Positions 24,029 to 31,251 of a stretch of DNA of 32,779 nucleotides are shown piece after piece. Source of the DNA: CAZHOV01 sp964534315 (GTDB lineage: Bacteria > Bacteroidota > Bacteroidia > Chitinophagales > Saprospiraceae); assembly GCA_964534315.1 (NCBI GenBank), contig CAZHOV010000049.1, positions 1-32,779 on the forward strand, given 5' to 3'. The number at the start of each line of letters is the position of its first letter. The stretch's first letter is position 1. The notes under the pieces are model-generated. The model was given only the letters and a program-made list of their open reading frames with translations, was not told the DNA's origin and searched no databases. The position numbers were made by a program, and so were the translations under genes.

Positions 24029-24907
24029 ATGATCCAAAGAATCAGAAGGGAGTTGTTTTATATTTTTGACGAAAATGATCCCGGGAATCATCGTTTGAAT
24101 CAACCGGTGGGCCTGCTTATTATGGCATTGATTATTTTGAGTGTTTTAGCGGTGATTCTGGAATCAGACCAATATCTTGCCGAAGCTTATTCCGGAATAT
24201 TCTACAACTTCGAAGTATTTGCCGTTATCGTCTTTACGGTGGAATATTTAGCCAGATTATTTACCGCCGATCTTAAATATAAGAACGTAGGTGTAGTTCG
24301 GGCGGCTATTATGTTTGTCTTTTCGCCTATGGCTATTATTGATTTTTTAGCGATCCTACCTTTCTATCTTGAGTTAGCTTTAGTGGCATATGGTGTTTCC
24401 AGTATGTTAGATACGCGCTTCCTGAGGGTGCTGCGTCTAATGCGTCTCTTAAGGTTGTTTAAGCTCAACCGGTATAATAATTCTATGAAGTTGATCGGAA
24501 ATGTATTGAGAGAAGAGAAAGAAAAGTTATTTATTACGGTTTTTATGGTAACGATTCTGCTTATTTTATCTGCGGCATTGATCTTTACAGTAGAGCACGA
24601 AAAGCAACCGAAGGCCTTCCCAAATATTTATTCTTCTTTATGGTGGGCGGTAGCTACGTTGACAACCGTAGGATATGGAGATGTATTTCCGGTCACCGGA
24701 GCTGGAAAAATACTGGCAGGAATGATCGCCTTACTGGGAATTGGTTTGGTTGCTCTACCTACCGGGATCATGGCCTCTTCCTTTGTCAATCATCTCAATG
24801 ATCAGGAAAATTCAAATAATGGAGAGGAGGTAGTGGAAGAAGAACCCCTGGGGAGTTCTTCTTTCACTTATTGCCCGCATTGCGGCAAGAAATTATCGGA
24901 ACATTAA
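24029..24907 (+). CDS. Voltage-gated-type potassium channel
   Basis: A 292-residue six-helix ion channel. Start ATG at 24029 is preferred to the TTG 33 bases upstream. Helices S1-S4 lie at about 26-150; S4 carries Arg/Lys at every third position (R130, R133, R136, R139, R142, K145, R148), the voltage-sensing pattern. S5 is about 168-188. The pore helix and filter TTVGYGD are at 212-218, giving K+ selectivity, and S6 is about 226-250. An acidic linker is followed by a C-terminal CPHCGKKL (282-289), half of a zinc-ribbon motif: one CxxC per chain. That suggests a metal site shared between subunits of the tetramer (inference). Inner-membrane protein. Its stop codon is the first base triplet of the inverted repeat element. 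Confidence 0.93.
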   Translation: MIQRIRRELFYIFDENDPGNHRLNQPVGLLIMALIILSVLAVILESDQYLAEAYSGIFYNFEVFAVIVFTVEYLARLFTADLKYKNVGVVRAAIMFVFSPMAIIDFLAILPFYLELALVAYGVSSMLDTRFLRVLRLMRLLRLFKLNRYNNSMKLIGNVLREEKEKLFITVFMVTILLILSAALIFTVEHEKQPKAFPNIYSSLWWAVATLTTVGYGDVFPVTGAGKILAGMIALLGIGLVALPTGIMASSFVNHLNDQENSNNGEEVVEEEPLGSSSFTYCPHCGKKLSEH

Positions 24908-25068
24908 GCACTTGGTCAAAAATAAGTTACCATTAAATTGGGATGAGTTTTGAGCTCAATCAAGGCAAAAAACGTAGGCGATGCCATAGCATCGGCGAGG
25001 CTTTTTAACGCAGAGTGTGCTTAAAAATCGCCCAATGAAATAAGTGAATTATTTTGACCAAGTGCTTA
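24905..25068. repeat. MITE-like element with terminal inverted repeats
   Basis: The left end TAAGCACTTGGTCAAAAATAA (24905-24925) and the reverse complement of the right end (25049-25068) differ by one A in a run. Similarity of the arms continues inward for about 20 more bases at lower identity. The middle has a small hairpin, CGATGC-CATA-GCATCG, at about 24978-24995. The element fills the gap between two convergent genes and includes the stop codon of the channel gene. No transposase is encoded, so it would be non-autonomous. A large bidirectional terminator is the alternative. Confidence 0.6.
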
Positions 25069-25082
25069 AGTTTTGACAACTA

Positions 25083-26069
25083 CTAATGTCTTTTTTTGAG
25101 CTCGATCAGACAGCGCTCGGCGCTGGTATGATCGAGACCGATCTTATCGGCCAGTTCGAAAAGCTCTTCTCTGGAGGTATCTACATCGATAGCGCTTTCC
25201 AGCATATATTGTTTAGCCTTTAGGGTAATTTCTTGTGTTTGTTGGTCGCTAAAGCCAAACATATCGGCGTATTCGAGGAGTACTTCACGTTCGGAAGGAT
25301 CCATATCAAAATCGACCAGAGACATTACCCAAGTAAGCATATAAATTGTTTCTTTTGCGCCGGGCGACAATTCGGAGCATTCGATTTGGGAGATGGGGTC
25401 TTTAGCTGCCAATTCGTCTATAGTTCCGAGGTCGGAGCCGATCATACTTTGGAGAAATTCTCGTTCTTCAGCTGACATGCTGGCGTCGGCATGAGCAATT
25501 TCGATGAGCATTCTTGCCAGTATTTCTTTTTCAAAATGGGATTGGAGGGGTGATTTTTGGATTTGTTCTTCTACCGGACTCAGGGCAGCTTCCTGTTCTT
25601 CTTGCTGCCGTCTTCCCCGGCGTTTGATCGAAACTTTTCCGGAAGGAGTGGAGACGCTGGAGGCAGCCGGAGCGGATGACCAGCTATTGGTGTGTTGGTC
25701 AAAATGAAATTGGTCAGCAACTTTTCGAAAAGCTTCGAGAACGGCTTCCCGTTTTTCTTCACCGGTAAATTTAACGCCCAGGTTGTCCTGGCTCATCAGG
25801 GTTCGAACAGTCGTAGAACCCATTCGTCCCATCATACCTCCTCCGATGGCTGTCCGGATCAATCTGGAGGCTTGACGGCGAAGCATATTGGTTCCTTGCC
25901 GGGTTACTTTGCGTTGCAGTTGGCTTTGTACTGAGCGAGAACGCTTTACTCTCGCTTCTGACTGAACGGTTTGGTTTGACCCCGGGATTTGAAAGGTGCA
26001 ATAAACGGTCGTACCTTCTATTTCGGAAGAAACCAAAAGCGGTTCAATTGATTCATAGGAATAATCCAT
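25083..26069 (-). CDS. TerB-like domain protein
   Basis: A 328-residue protein of two parts. Residues 1-170 include a beta-rich N-terminus, an Arg-rich helix with Gly/Met-rich stretch (about 60-90), and a low-complexity linker with SGKVSIKRRGRRQQ (143-156). Residues about 175-295 resemble a TerB-like helical domain: LARMLIEIAHADASMSAEEREFL and MSLVDFDMDPSEREVLLEYADMFG, each with an Asp-rich turn as seen in metal-binding TerB proteins. TerB-like domains bind divalent metals and are often in membrane-linked stress or phage-defence loci. The exact role here is unknown. It follows the ATPase gene by 42 bases on the same strand and is likely co-transcribed. Confidence 0.7.
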   Translation of the reverse strand: MDYSYESIEPLLVSSEIEGTTVYCTFQIPGSNQTVQSEARVKRSRSVQSQLQRKVTRQGTNMLRRQASRLIRTAIGGGMMGRMGSTTVRTLMSQDNLGVKFTGEEKREAVLEAFRKVADQFHFDQHTNSWSSAPAASSVSTPSGKVSIKRRGRRQQEEQEAALSPVEEQIQKSPLQSHFEKEILARMLIEIAHADASMSAEEREFLQSMIGSDLGTIDELAAKDPISQIECSELSPGAKETIYMLTWVMSLVDFDMDPSEREVLLEYADMFGFSDQQTQEITLKAKQYMLESAIDVDTSREELFELADKIGLDHTSAERCLIELKKRH

Positions 26070-26111
26070 AATTGAGATGTAGTTTTATGATAGAATATTG
26101 GGGGCAGTTAT

Positions 26112-27833
26112 TTATTTCTTTTTTATAACAATTTTCTTTCTTCCTTGACCGGTAGCAGGTTTTCGCGGAGGAGTAGGTTTGGGTGTAGGTGGTGGAGGCG
26201 GGCCCTGAGAAGTTCCTCCGGAGGAGGATTCGTCGTCTGATTTTTTAAGAAATTCCATGGCTAGATTGTAGCTTTTATCATACTGACGGGCCCAATCTTC
26301 TGTAATGTGGTTTTTTTTGATCCATTTGTAGGCTTCATCCACCAACTTTTTATCCCAAAGGACTTTTTTATCTTCTCCTTCATAGAAATAATCTTTTGCA
26401 TTTTTAGCTATTTCCCTGTAGATATTGGCATTTTCCAGTTCTTCGATCATCCATTTTTTAAGGCGTTCCCAATGCGTTAACAAGTCGATGGTTTCCAGTT
26501 CTATTATGGAGTTTTCATTATTCAGGTCGATGTGTTTGTCGAAGATTCCGTTGCCTTGTAGACGGAAGGATTCGACGATTTCTGCAATGCGCTGCGGAGA
26601 TTCGTCGATGATTGTTGCCAGGTCTTTTAGCTTTTGGGGGCGGATTTCGCCTTTGTGTTTGGCCGTATTTTTTTGGGTGATCGCTTTGAACATAGCTGCC
26701 CCGATCTTTTTTTGACTACTAGTGAGGTTGTCGAAAATGATCTCTGCCTGTTCGTTTACAGGAAGTGAGGTGTCAACCTGTTTCTTTTGCGCACCTTTAT
26801 CGGAGGTTCCTGATTTTTTCTTGATTTTTTTCAGCAAGTCACTAGAGGAATCTTCGACGGAGTCTACTTGGTCGGTAGAGTTAGAAGTTGAACCGACTTC
26901 TTCTAAGGCATAATCTTCAAAATTTTCTTCTTTTTGCTTTCGCTTTTTCGCTATGATTCCTGGCTTCCTTCCCGTTGCTTTATAAAATAGCGATTTGTCG
27001 ACTACCGGAGGTTTCTTTTTGTTCCATTCCCGCCACGTTTGATACATATATTTTTGGAGTTTTGGCAGTTGGAAGGCATCAAAAGAAAGTTCTTCTATCA
27101 GAAGGTTACAAAGCTCATTGTCCACCGTGGTATTAAAAGCTTCAAAAGGCTTTTGGATGGCCTTTTTTAGTTCGTATTGATTAAGCGTGTGGAGGTAAAA
27201 GATATTTCGATCAATGGCCGCTTTTAAATTGGGAAAAGCGTGGCTGTAAGAAAGGTTGCTCGTAGACATCGAGAAGATGACATAAATGGCAGCTTGGTTA
27301 GACTGTGCACCTTTTAATAATAAATTGATAAAATGGTTTTTGCGTTCGAGAGAGATATCCCCCTTAAGCAGTAGGTCGTCGAGCGGGTCTACGATAACTA
27401 ATAGATTGAAATACTGAATATAAGAACTCGAATTGTAAACATTGATCAGGCCATTGGTGTTGGCTGTTAGTTTTCTTAGTGTATTTTCCTGAAAATCAGG
27501 AGGAAGTTTTCGTTCAGATAAAATTTTTGGTTTGGAAAGGCCCCGAGCAAGTAACTGAATGGGATCGGAATTAGGACGGATAAAAAGTACTTTCCATTGC
27601 GATCCGGCTTTAGCATGATACCCGATATTCCTCAGATCCGGAGCCAATCCGCATGTCAACAAAGAGGTTTTTCCCGTTTTAGGTAAGGAGGTCAGTACCA
27701 CTAATCTACTCCTTCGAAGCCTGTTTTTCAAATCCTGTACCTCCTTGGAGCGGCCGAAAAACACTTTTTTTTCAGATCCATTATATGGACGAGGACCAGC
27801 AAATGGGGTAGAAATATGAGGATTATTGATCAT
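26112..27833 (-). CDS. nSTAND-like ATPase
   Basis: A 573-residue P-loop ATPase. The N-terminus STPFAGPRPYNGSEKKVFFGR (8-28) is the start signature of the novel STAND NTPase group, usually followed by a P-loop. Walker A is present as LPKTGKTSL (Lys55) without the first Gly. Walker B is LLVIVDPLDDLLL (about 144-156). The NTPase part spans about 10-280. Residues 290-350 are charged linker, 360-460 a winged-helix-like part (KLKDLATIIDESPQRIAEIVESFRLQG), and the tail is Pro-rich, ending QGRKKIVIKKK. STAND ATPases commonly act as switches in defence or secretion. The divergent PAAR and DUF4157 genes suggest a link to an injection system, but that is context only. Confidence 0.8.
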   Translation of the reverse strand: MINNPHISTPFAGPRPYNGSEKKVFFGRSKEVQDLKNRLRRSRLVVLTSLPKTGKTSLLTCGLAPDLRNIGYHAKAGSQWKVLFIRPNSDPIQLLARGLSKPKILSERKLPPDFQENTLRKLTANTNGLINVYNSSSYIQYFNLLVIVDPLDDLLLKGDISLERKNHFINLLLKGAQSNQAAIYVIFSMSTSNLSYSHAFPNLKAAIDRNIFYLHTLNQYELKKAIQKPFEAFNTTVDNELCNLLIEELSFDAFQLPKLQKYMYQTWREWNKKKPPVVDKSLFYKATGRKPGIIAKKRKQKEENFEDYALEEVGSTSNSTDQVDSVEDSSSDLLKKIKKKSGTSDKGAQKKQVDTSLPVNEQAEIIFDNLTSSQKKIGAAMFKAITQKNTAKHKGEIRPQKLKDLATIIDESPQRIAEIVESFRLQGNGIFDKHIDLNNENSIIELETIDLLTHWERLKKWMIEELENANIYREIAKNAKDYFYEGEDKKVLWDKKLVDEAYKWIKKNHITEDWARQYDKSYNLAMEFLKKSDDESSSGGTSQGPPPPPTPKPTPPRKPATGQGRKKIVIKKK

Positions 27834-27895
27834 TTGGCACTAAATTTCAGCTTATGTTTCTCCTGTTAGGAATATCTAAATTACAAAAAAAATTG

Positions 27896-27909
27896 TATAT
27901 TGCAATATA
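27896..27909. promoter_or_regulatory. 14-base palindrome in the ATPase/PAAR divergent spacer
   Basis: TATATTGCAATATA is a perfect palindrome, 62 bases from the ATPase start and 32 bases before the PAAR start. Its place between two divergent operons suits an operator controlling both. No regulator is identifiable. Confidence 0.4.
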
Positions 27910-27941
27910 ATACTTTTACCTCCAAATTAAAAAGAAAATTC

Positions 27942-28241
27942 ATGCCACCCGCAGCTCGTCTTACAGATAATCATGTTTGCCCCATGCAAACTCCCGGGGC
28001 GCCTCCGGTGCCCCATGTAGGCGGCCCGATTACCGGTCCGGGAATGCCCACTGTTCTAATCGGAAATATGCCGGCAGCGGTATTGGGAGATATGCTTGTT
28101 TGTGTGGGCCCGCCTGATACGATCATCCTGGGTTCTATGACTGTGCTGATCGGTGGTAAACCGGCAGCCAGGATGGGTGATTCCACCGCTCATGGCGGTA
28201 AGATAGTTATGGGTTTTCCACAAGTAATGATCGGAGGTTAA
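27942..28241 (+). CDS. PAAR-domain protein
   Basis: A 99-residue PAAR protein from the ATG at 27942 (the frame is open from a TTG further up, with no PAAR match there). It has the family layout: PPAARLTDNHVCP at the start, repeated G-x-P/V-V-I-G-blocks (PTVLIGNMPAAVLGD, MTVLIGGKPAARMGD), and a final GG. His11, Cys13 and late His (HGG) are candidate metal ligands. PAAR proteins form the sharp tip of contractile injection spikes (T6SS, extracellular systems) and may carry effectors. Only the tip domain is present here, with no toxin fused. It is followed 29 bases later by the DUF4157 gene. Confidence 0.93.
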   Translation: MPPAARLTDNHVCPMQTPGAPPVPHVGGPITGPGMPTVLIGNMPAAVLGDMLVCVGPPDTIILGSMTVLIGGKPAARMGDSTAHGGKIVMGFPQVMIGG

Positions 28242-28270
28242 ATTCATTCGAAATTTAAAACCCTAAAATA

Positions 28271-28981
28271 ATGGATGAACATCAAATTTTTCGAAAACAT
28301 CAGCAACCCATCCAGTCCATTGGAGAAGCCGTTGCAAATCATCATATTGAAAGTGGAGAAAGAACCCTCACACCTCCAACACTCCAACTAAAATGCGCCG
28401 CTTGCGGTGAGGATAACCGTATGCAACGAAAAGCTATTCAGCGTCAGCCAATGGAAGAGGAAGAAGAATTAATGATGAAGAAAAATCCAATGCAACGTCA
28501 GGAGGAAGAGGAAGAATTAATGATGAAGAAAAACCCAATGCAACGGCAGGAGGAAGAGGAGGAGGAAATGCAAATGAAGCGAAGTGCCATCCAGCGGAAG
28601 AAAACCGCTGATATTATGCAACGTTCAACTGGATCGGGTAATGTAATTCCTGAGGAAGTAAGGGGCAACCTCGAGCAGACCTTGGGCAGTGATCTGTCTG
28701 ATGTGCGTGTCCATGCTAATTCACCAAAAGCTCCTGAAGTTGGTGCGCTGGCCTACACTCAAGGCAATGATATCCATTTTGCACCGGGTCAGTATAATCC
28801 AAATTCGTCTTCCGGCCAAGAATTGTTAGGCCACGAAGCTGCTCACGTCGTTCAACAACGCGAAGGCAGAGTCCAACCAACTGGTGAAGTCAATGGCATG
28901 CCCTTGAATGACGATGATACCTTAGAACGAGAAGCTGATCAATTAGGTCGCCAGGCTGCCCAGCAAAAGAAAAAGGATTGA
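28271..28981 (+). CDS. DUF4157 protein with HEAAH motif and QR-repeat N-terminus
   Basis: A 236-residue protein. Residues about 120-200 are the DUF4157 domain: VIPEEVRGNLEQTLGSDLSDVRVH, then IHFAPGQYNP and HEAAHVVQQ, where HEAAH (188-192) is a zincin-type HExxH. The N-terminus (50-120) is built of repeats ending in M/I-Q-R-Q/K, with an exact 16-residue unit (48 bases) used twice. CAAC (42-45) is a lone metal-binding-type pair. DUF4157 proteins are strongly associated with extracellular contractile injection systems, as cargo or in cargo leader regions. Peptidase activity is possible but unproven. The gene pairs with PAAR in one transcript. Confidence 0.87.
   Translation: MDEHQIFRKHQQPIQSIGEAVANHHIESGERTLTPPTLQLKCAACGEDNRMQRKAIQRQPMEEEEELMMKKNPMQRQEEEEELMMKKNPMQRQEEEEEEMQMKRSAIQRKKTADIMQRSTGSGNVIPEEVRGNLEQTLGSDLSDVRVHANSPKAPEVGALAYTQGNDIHFAPGQYNPNSSSGQELLGHEAAHVVQQREGRVQPTGEVNGMPLNDDDTLEREADQLGRQAAQQKKKD
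28450..28572 (+). repeat. 48-base tandem repeat inside the DUF4157 gene
   Basis: Two nearly identical 48-base units (GAAGAATT at 28463 and 28511 are in the same phase), with partial units on both sides, encode Glu-rich MQRQEEEEELMMKKNP blocks. The third copy is altered (EEEEEMQMKRSAIQRK). A unit of exactly 16 codons keeps the frame if copies are gained or lost. Confidence 0.85.
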
Positions 28982-28993
28982 TAAACTAGTTTA
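28982..28993. other. 12-base palindrome after DUF4157
   Basis: TAAACTAGTTTA is a perfect palindrome right after the TGA stop codon, perhaps a weak transcript end structure. Confidence 0.3.
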
Positions 28994-29077
28994 AGTTGAT
29001 CCTATCGAGGTTTTTCTCTTTACCGAATACTAAAAAGTTGACTATCCCAAGTCCTTTTTTATTACCATTCACGGGGC

Positions 29078-29094
29078 ATAAAAACCGTTTTTAT
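29078..29094. terminator. Terminator hairpin between convergent genes
   Basis: ATAAAAA-CCG-TTTTTAT is a perfect AT-rich stem with 3-base loop, 6 bases before the end of the minus-strand transporter gene. Its T-rich arms could work for both strands, but the low GC makes it weak. Confidence 0.4.
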
Positions 29095-29100
29095 CTATGT

Positions 29101-29988
29101 TTATGGAGTTGTTCCAGCTCTCTGCTTTTTCAACAACCAACCTATCAGTAAAGTAGAAAAAAAAGAAAAACTGCCATAATAAACAGCAACCATTTCCATC
29201 TGCTCATTATTTAACAGTTGAGAAGCTATGAATATGGCTAACGCGCTATTCTGTAGTCCCATCTCTATTGCTATGGTAATATTGGCCTTATGAGTAATTC
29301 CGGCCATTTTCGAAGCATAATATCCTGCCAGTATAGTAATGATATTAAGGATTAACAAAGGAATTAGAAGATGAAAATTTTCCAAATAAGAAAGGGATCT
29401 GTTTTTACCACCAGAAAAAATGGCGAGTAAAACAATCCCTACCAGCAACGCCGGTAATATAATTTTCAATGGTTTTTTTAGTGCATCTGTAAATTTGTTA
29501 CTCGTCTTTTCATTTATCAAAATACCTATAAAAACGGGTACAAGAACAGTGAGCAGGATATCCCAAAAGGTAGTAGTGAAAGACAATTGAATGGTTGTAT
29601 ATTCTTCCAAAAATAACTGGAGTGCGAGGCTGATATAAATAGGAATGGTCAGAATAATGGCAAAACTATTAAAGGAAGTCAACGAAACCGATAAAGCAAC
29701 TCTGCCTTTTAATAAATGTGTTACCAAATTAGATGCGGTTCCGCCGGGAGCAGAGGCAATTATGATCACCCCTACTTTGAAAACAGGGTCTATCGGCCAG
29801 AAATAAATTAGCGCAAATGCAATGAGAGGCAACAATAGTAACTGGCAAACTAATCCCATGATGACTGCCTTGGGATGCCTAAATACCCGGTAAAAGTCTT
29901 CTAATTGTAAACTCAATCCAATCCCCAGCATGATGATAGCTATAGCAATGGAAATGAGTAGGTCTGCATCGAAGGTAATTTGATCCAA
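29101..29988 (-). CDS. Bile acid:sodium symporter (BASS) family transporter
   Basis: A 295-residue inner-membrane protein with about nine hydrophobic helices. The block SAPGGTASNLVTHLLKG (about 79-95) followed by VALSVSLTSFNS is the crossover motif of BASS transporters (usual form CCPGGTASNVVT), which holds the sodium and substrate site. Substrates of bacterial members include organic acids, pantoate and bile acids; the substrate here cannot be told. The C-terminus ends in a short basic tail. The gene is convergent with the PAAR-DUF4157 transcript and divergent from the DUF4412 gene. Confidence 0.88.
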   Translation of the reverse strand: MDQITFDADLLISIAIAIIMLGIGLSLQLEDFYRVFRHPKAVIMGLVCQLLLLPLIAFALIYFWPIDPVFKVGVIIIASAPGGTASNLVTHLLKGRVALSVSLTSFNSFAIILTIPIYISLALQLFLEEYTTIQLSFTTTFWDILLTVLVPVFIGILINEKTSNKFTDALKKPLKIILPALLVGIVLLAIFSGGKNRSLSYLENFHLLIPLLILNIITILAGYYASKMAGITHKANITIAIEMGLQNSALAIFIASQLLNNEQMEMVAVYYGSFSFFSTLLIGWLLKKQRAGTTP

Positions 29989-30330
29989 ACGTTCGTTTAT
30001 TATTTTTTGAAACTGTGATCAGCCATAAATAAGCATTCTTCGAGAAATAGCCAAATATTCTCTTATCCATTATAAGTAAATCGGGTAATCGGAGGGGGTT
30101 CCTTAGGCGCCTAACTCAAAAAAAAATGAATTCAATGGTAACGTTTGCACTATTAAGGGAATTAATGTATGAAAGCAAGGCTTTGATTTTTTAGTTATAT
30201 TGTTTAGGAATCGTTTGGAATTGCGTATTTTACTAATTTTTTAGTGGTTCGTTAATTAGTGATTATTTTCAAATTTACCTATTTTTTATTCGTTCAAATA
30301 TAAATTGTTAAAAATCAAAATAGTTTCCTT
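29989..30330. other. 342-base divergent spacer with 12-base palindrome
   Basis: The spacer is AT-rich and has no gene. TTAGGCGCCTAA (30103-30114) is a perfect 12-base palindrome and the only GC-rich spot, so it is a candidate operator. An A-run follows it. The promoters of the transporter gene (left end) and the DUF4412 gene (right end) should lie here, but I find no exact -7 consensus. Confidence 0.4.
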
Positions 30331-31251
30331 ATGAAAACCAATTTTTTGAAACCGATTATGTGCTTAATAGGAGTTTTCCTCTTTATATCTTTAGCTACTC
30401 CGGTAATGGGACAAGATGAGGTCAAGAAGAAATCTGATCAGTACAAGAACCGGGCTAAACGGCAAACGGAACGCCGGGTTGACAGAAAGGTAGATGACGC
30501 CATCGATAGCGGGTTAGATGCTATTTTTAACCGTAAAAAGCGGAAGAAAAAGAAAGAAAAAGAAATGGAAGAGGAGTATGGGTATTATGAAACGGAAAAT
30601 GAAGAAAATACTTATTATGACTTGCAGGAAGCTGAAGAAGTAGGATATAATGAATTTAATGGTTCGTTTAAAATGGAATTTAAAACCACACGAGATGGAA
30701 ATGTGATTAACGGTGAAAGTGGTGCCAACTACTATTACTTTGATCGCTTCCAATCAGCTGTTAAATCTGCTGATGAGGCGGATTCGGATGTGACGATCAT
30801 TTATGATCTGCAAGAGAAAACCATGACAACCGTCAAGAAAAGTGGCTCTAATAAGGTAGCCATCATTATTGACAGACCGGTTTCTCAGAAACCAGCTCTT
30901 AGTGCCTCTGAAATAAGTGTACGCGAATTGAGTTCTACTAAAAATATCGAAGGCTACGAATGCAAAAAATATGTTGTGGAAACACCTAATGATTTGATTA
31001 CCTTATGGGTAAGTACAGAACTACAATATAATTTTGATATATTGATGCTTTCGGTAGATGCCCGGGGTAAAAAGGAGATGCAGAAAATTAGTTCGGGGTA
31101 TACTATTTATGGGTTACCAATGGAAATGGTAGTGGAGTCTTTGGTAAGAGATGAGAATATCCGTATGAATATTTCGGATTTAAAGGTAGGAAGTCCGAAT
31201 AAGAATATATTTGACTTATCAGATTGTGATGTTACGGATATGTCCAATTAA
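30331..31251 (+). CDS. DUF4412 domain-containing secreted protein
   Basis: A 306-residue protein with a signal peptide (about 1-27, ending PVMGQ). Residues 30-95 are highly charged: a basic stretch KKRKKKKEK follows a helix rich in Arg/Asp, and an acidic stretch comes next. Residues about 108-300 form a beta-rich domain of the DUF4412 type, with blocks NGSFKMEF and EGYECKKYVVETPND (the family has a conserved G-Y/F-x-C-x-x-Y). Proteins of this family are exported in Bacteroidota, and their role is unknown. Cys211 (GYEC) and Cys301 near the end could pair. It overlaps the convergent M23 gene by 4 bases at the stop codons. Confidence 0.8.
   Translation: MKTNFLKPIMCLIGVFLFISLATPVMGQDEVKKKSDQYKNRAKRQTERRVDRKVDDAIDSGLDAIFNRKKRKKKKEKEMEEEYGYYETENEENTYYDLQEAEEVGYNEFNGSFKMEFKTTRDGNVINGESGANYYYFDRFQSAVKSADEADSDVTIIYDLQEKTMTTVKKSGSNKVAIIIDRPVSQKPALSASEISVRELSSTKNIEGYECKKYVVETPNDLITLWVSTELQYNFDILMLSVDARGKKEMQKISSGYTIYGLPMEMVVESLVRDENIRMNISDLKVGSPNKNIFDLSDCDVTDMSN

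Noticed and set aside
27942..28981. A complete extracellular contractile injection system
   Set aside because: Only PAAR and DUF4157 genes are present; no tube, sheath or baseplate genes are seen on either side.
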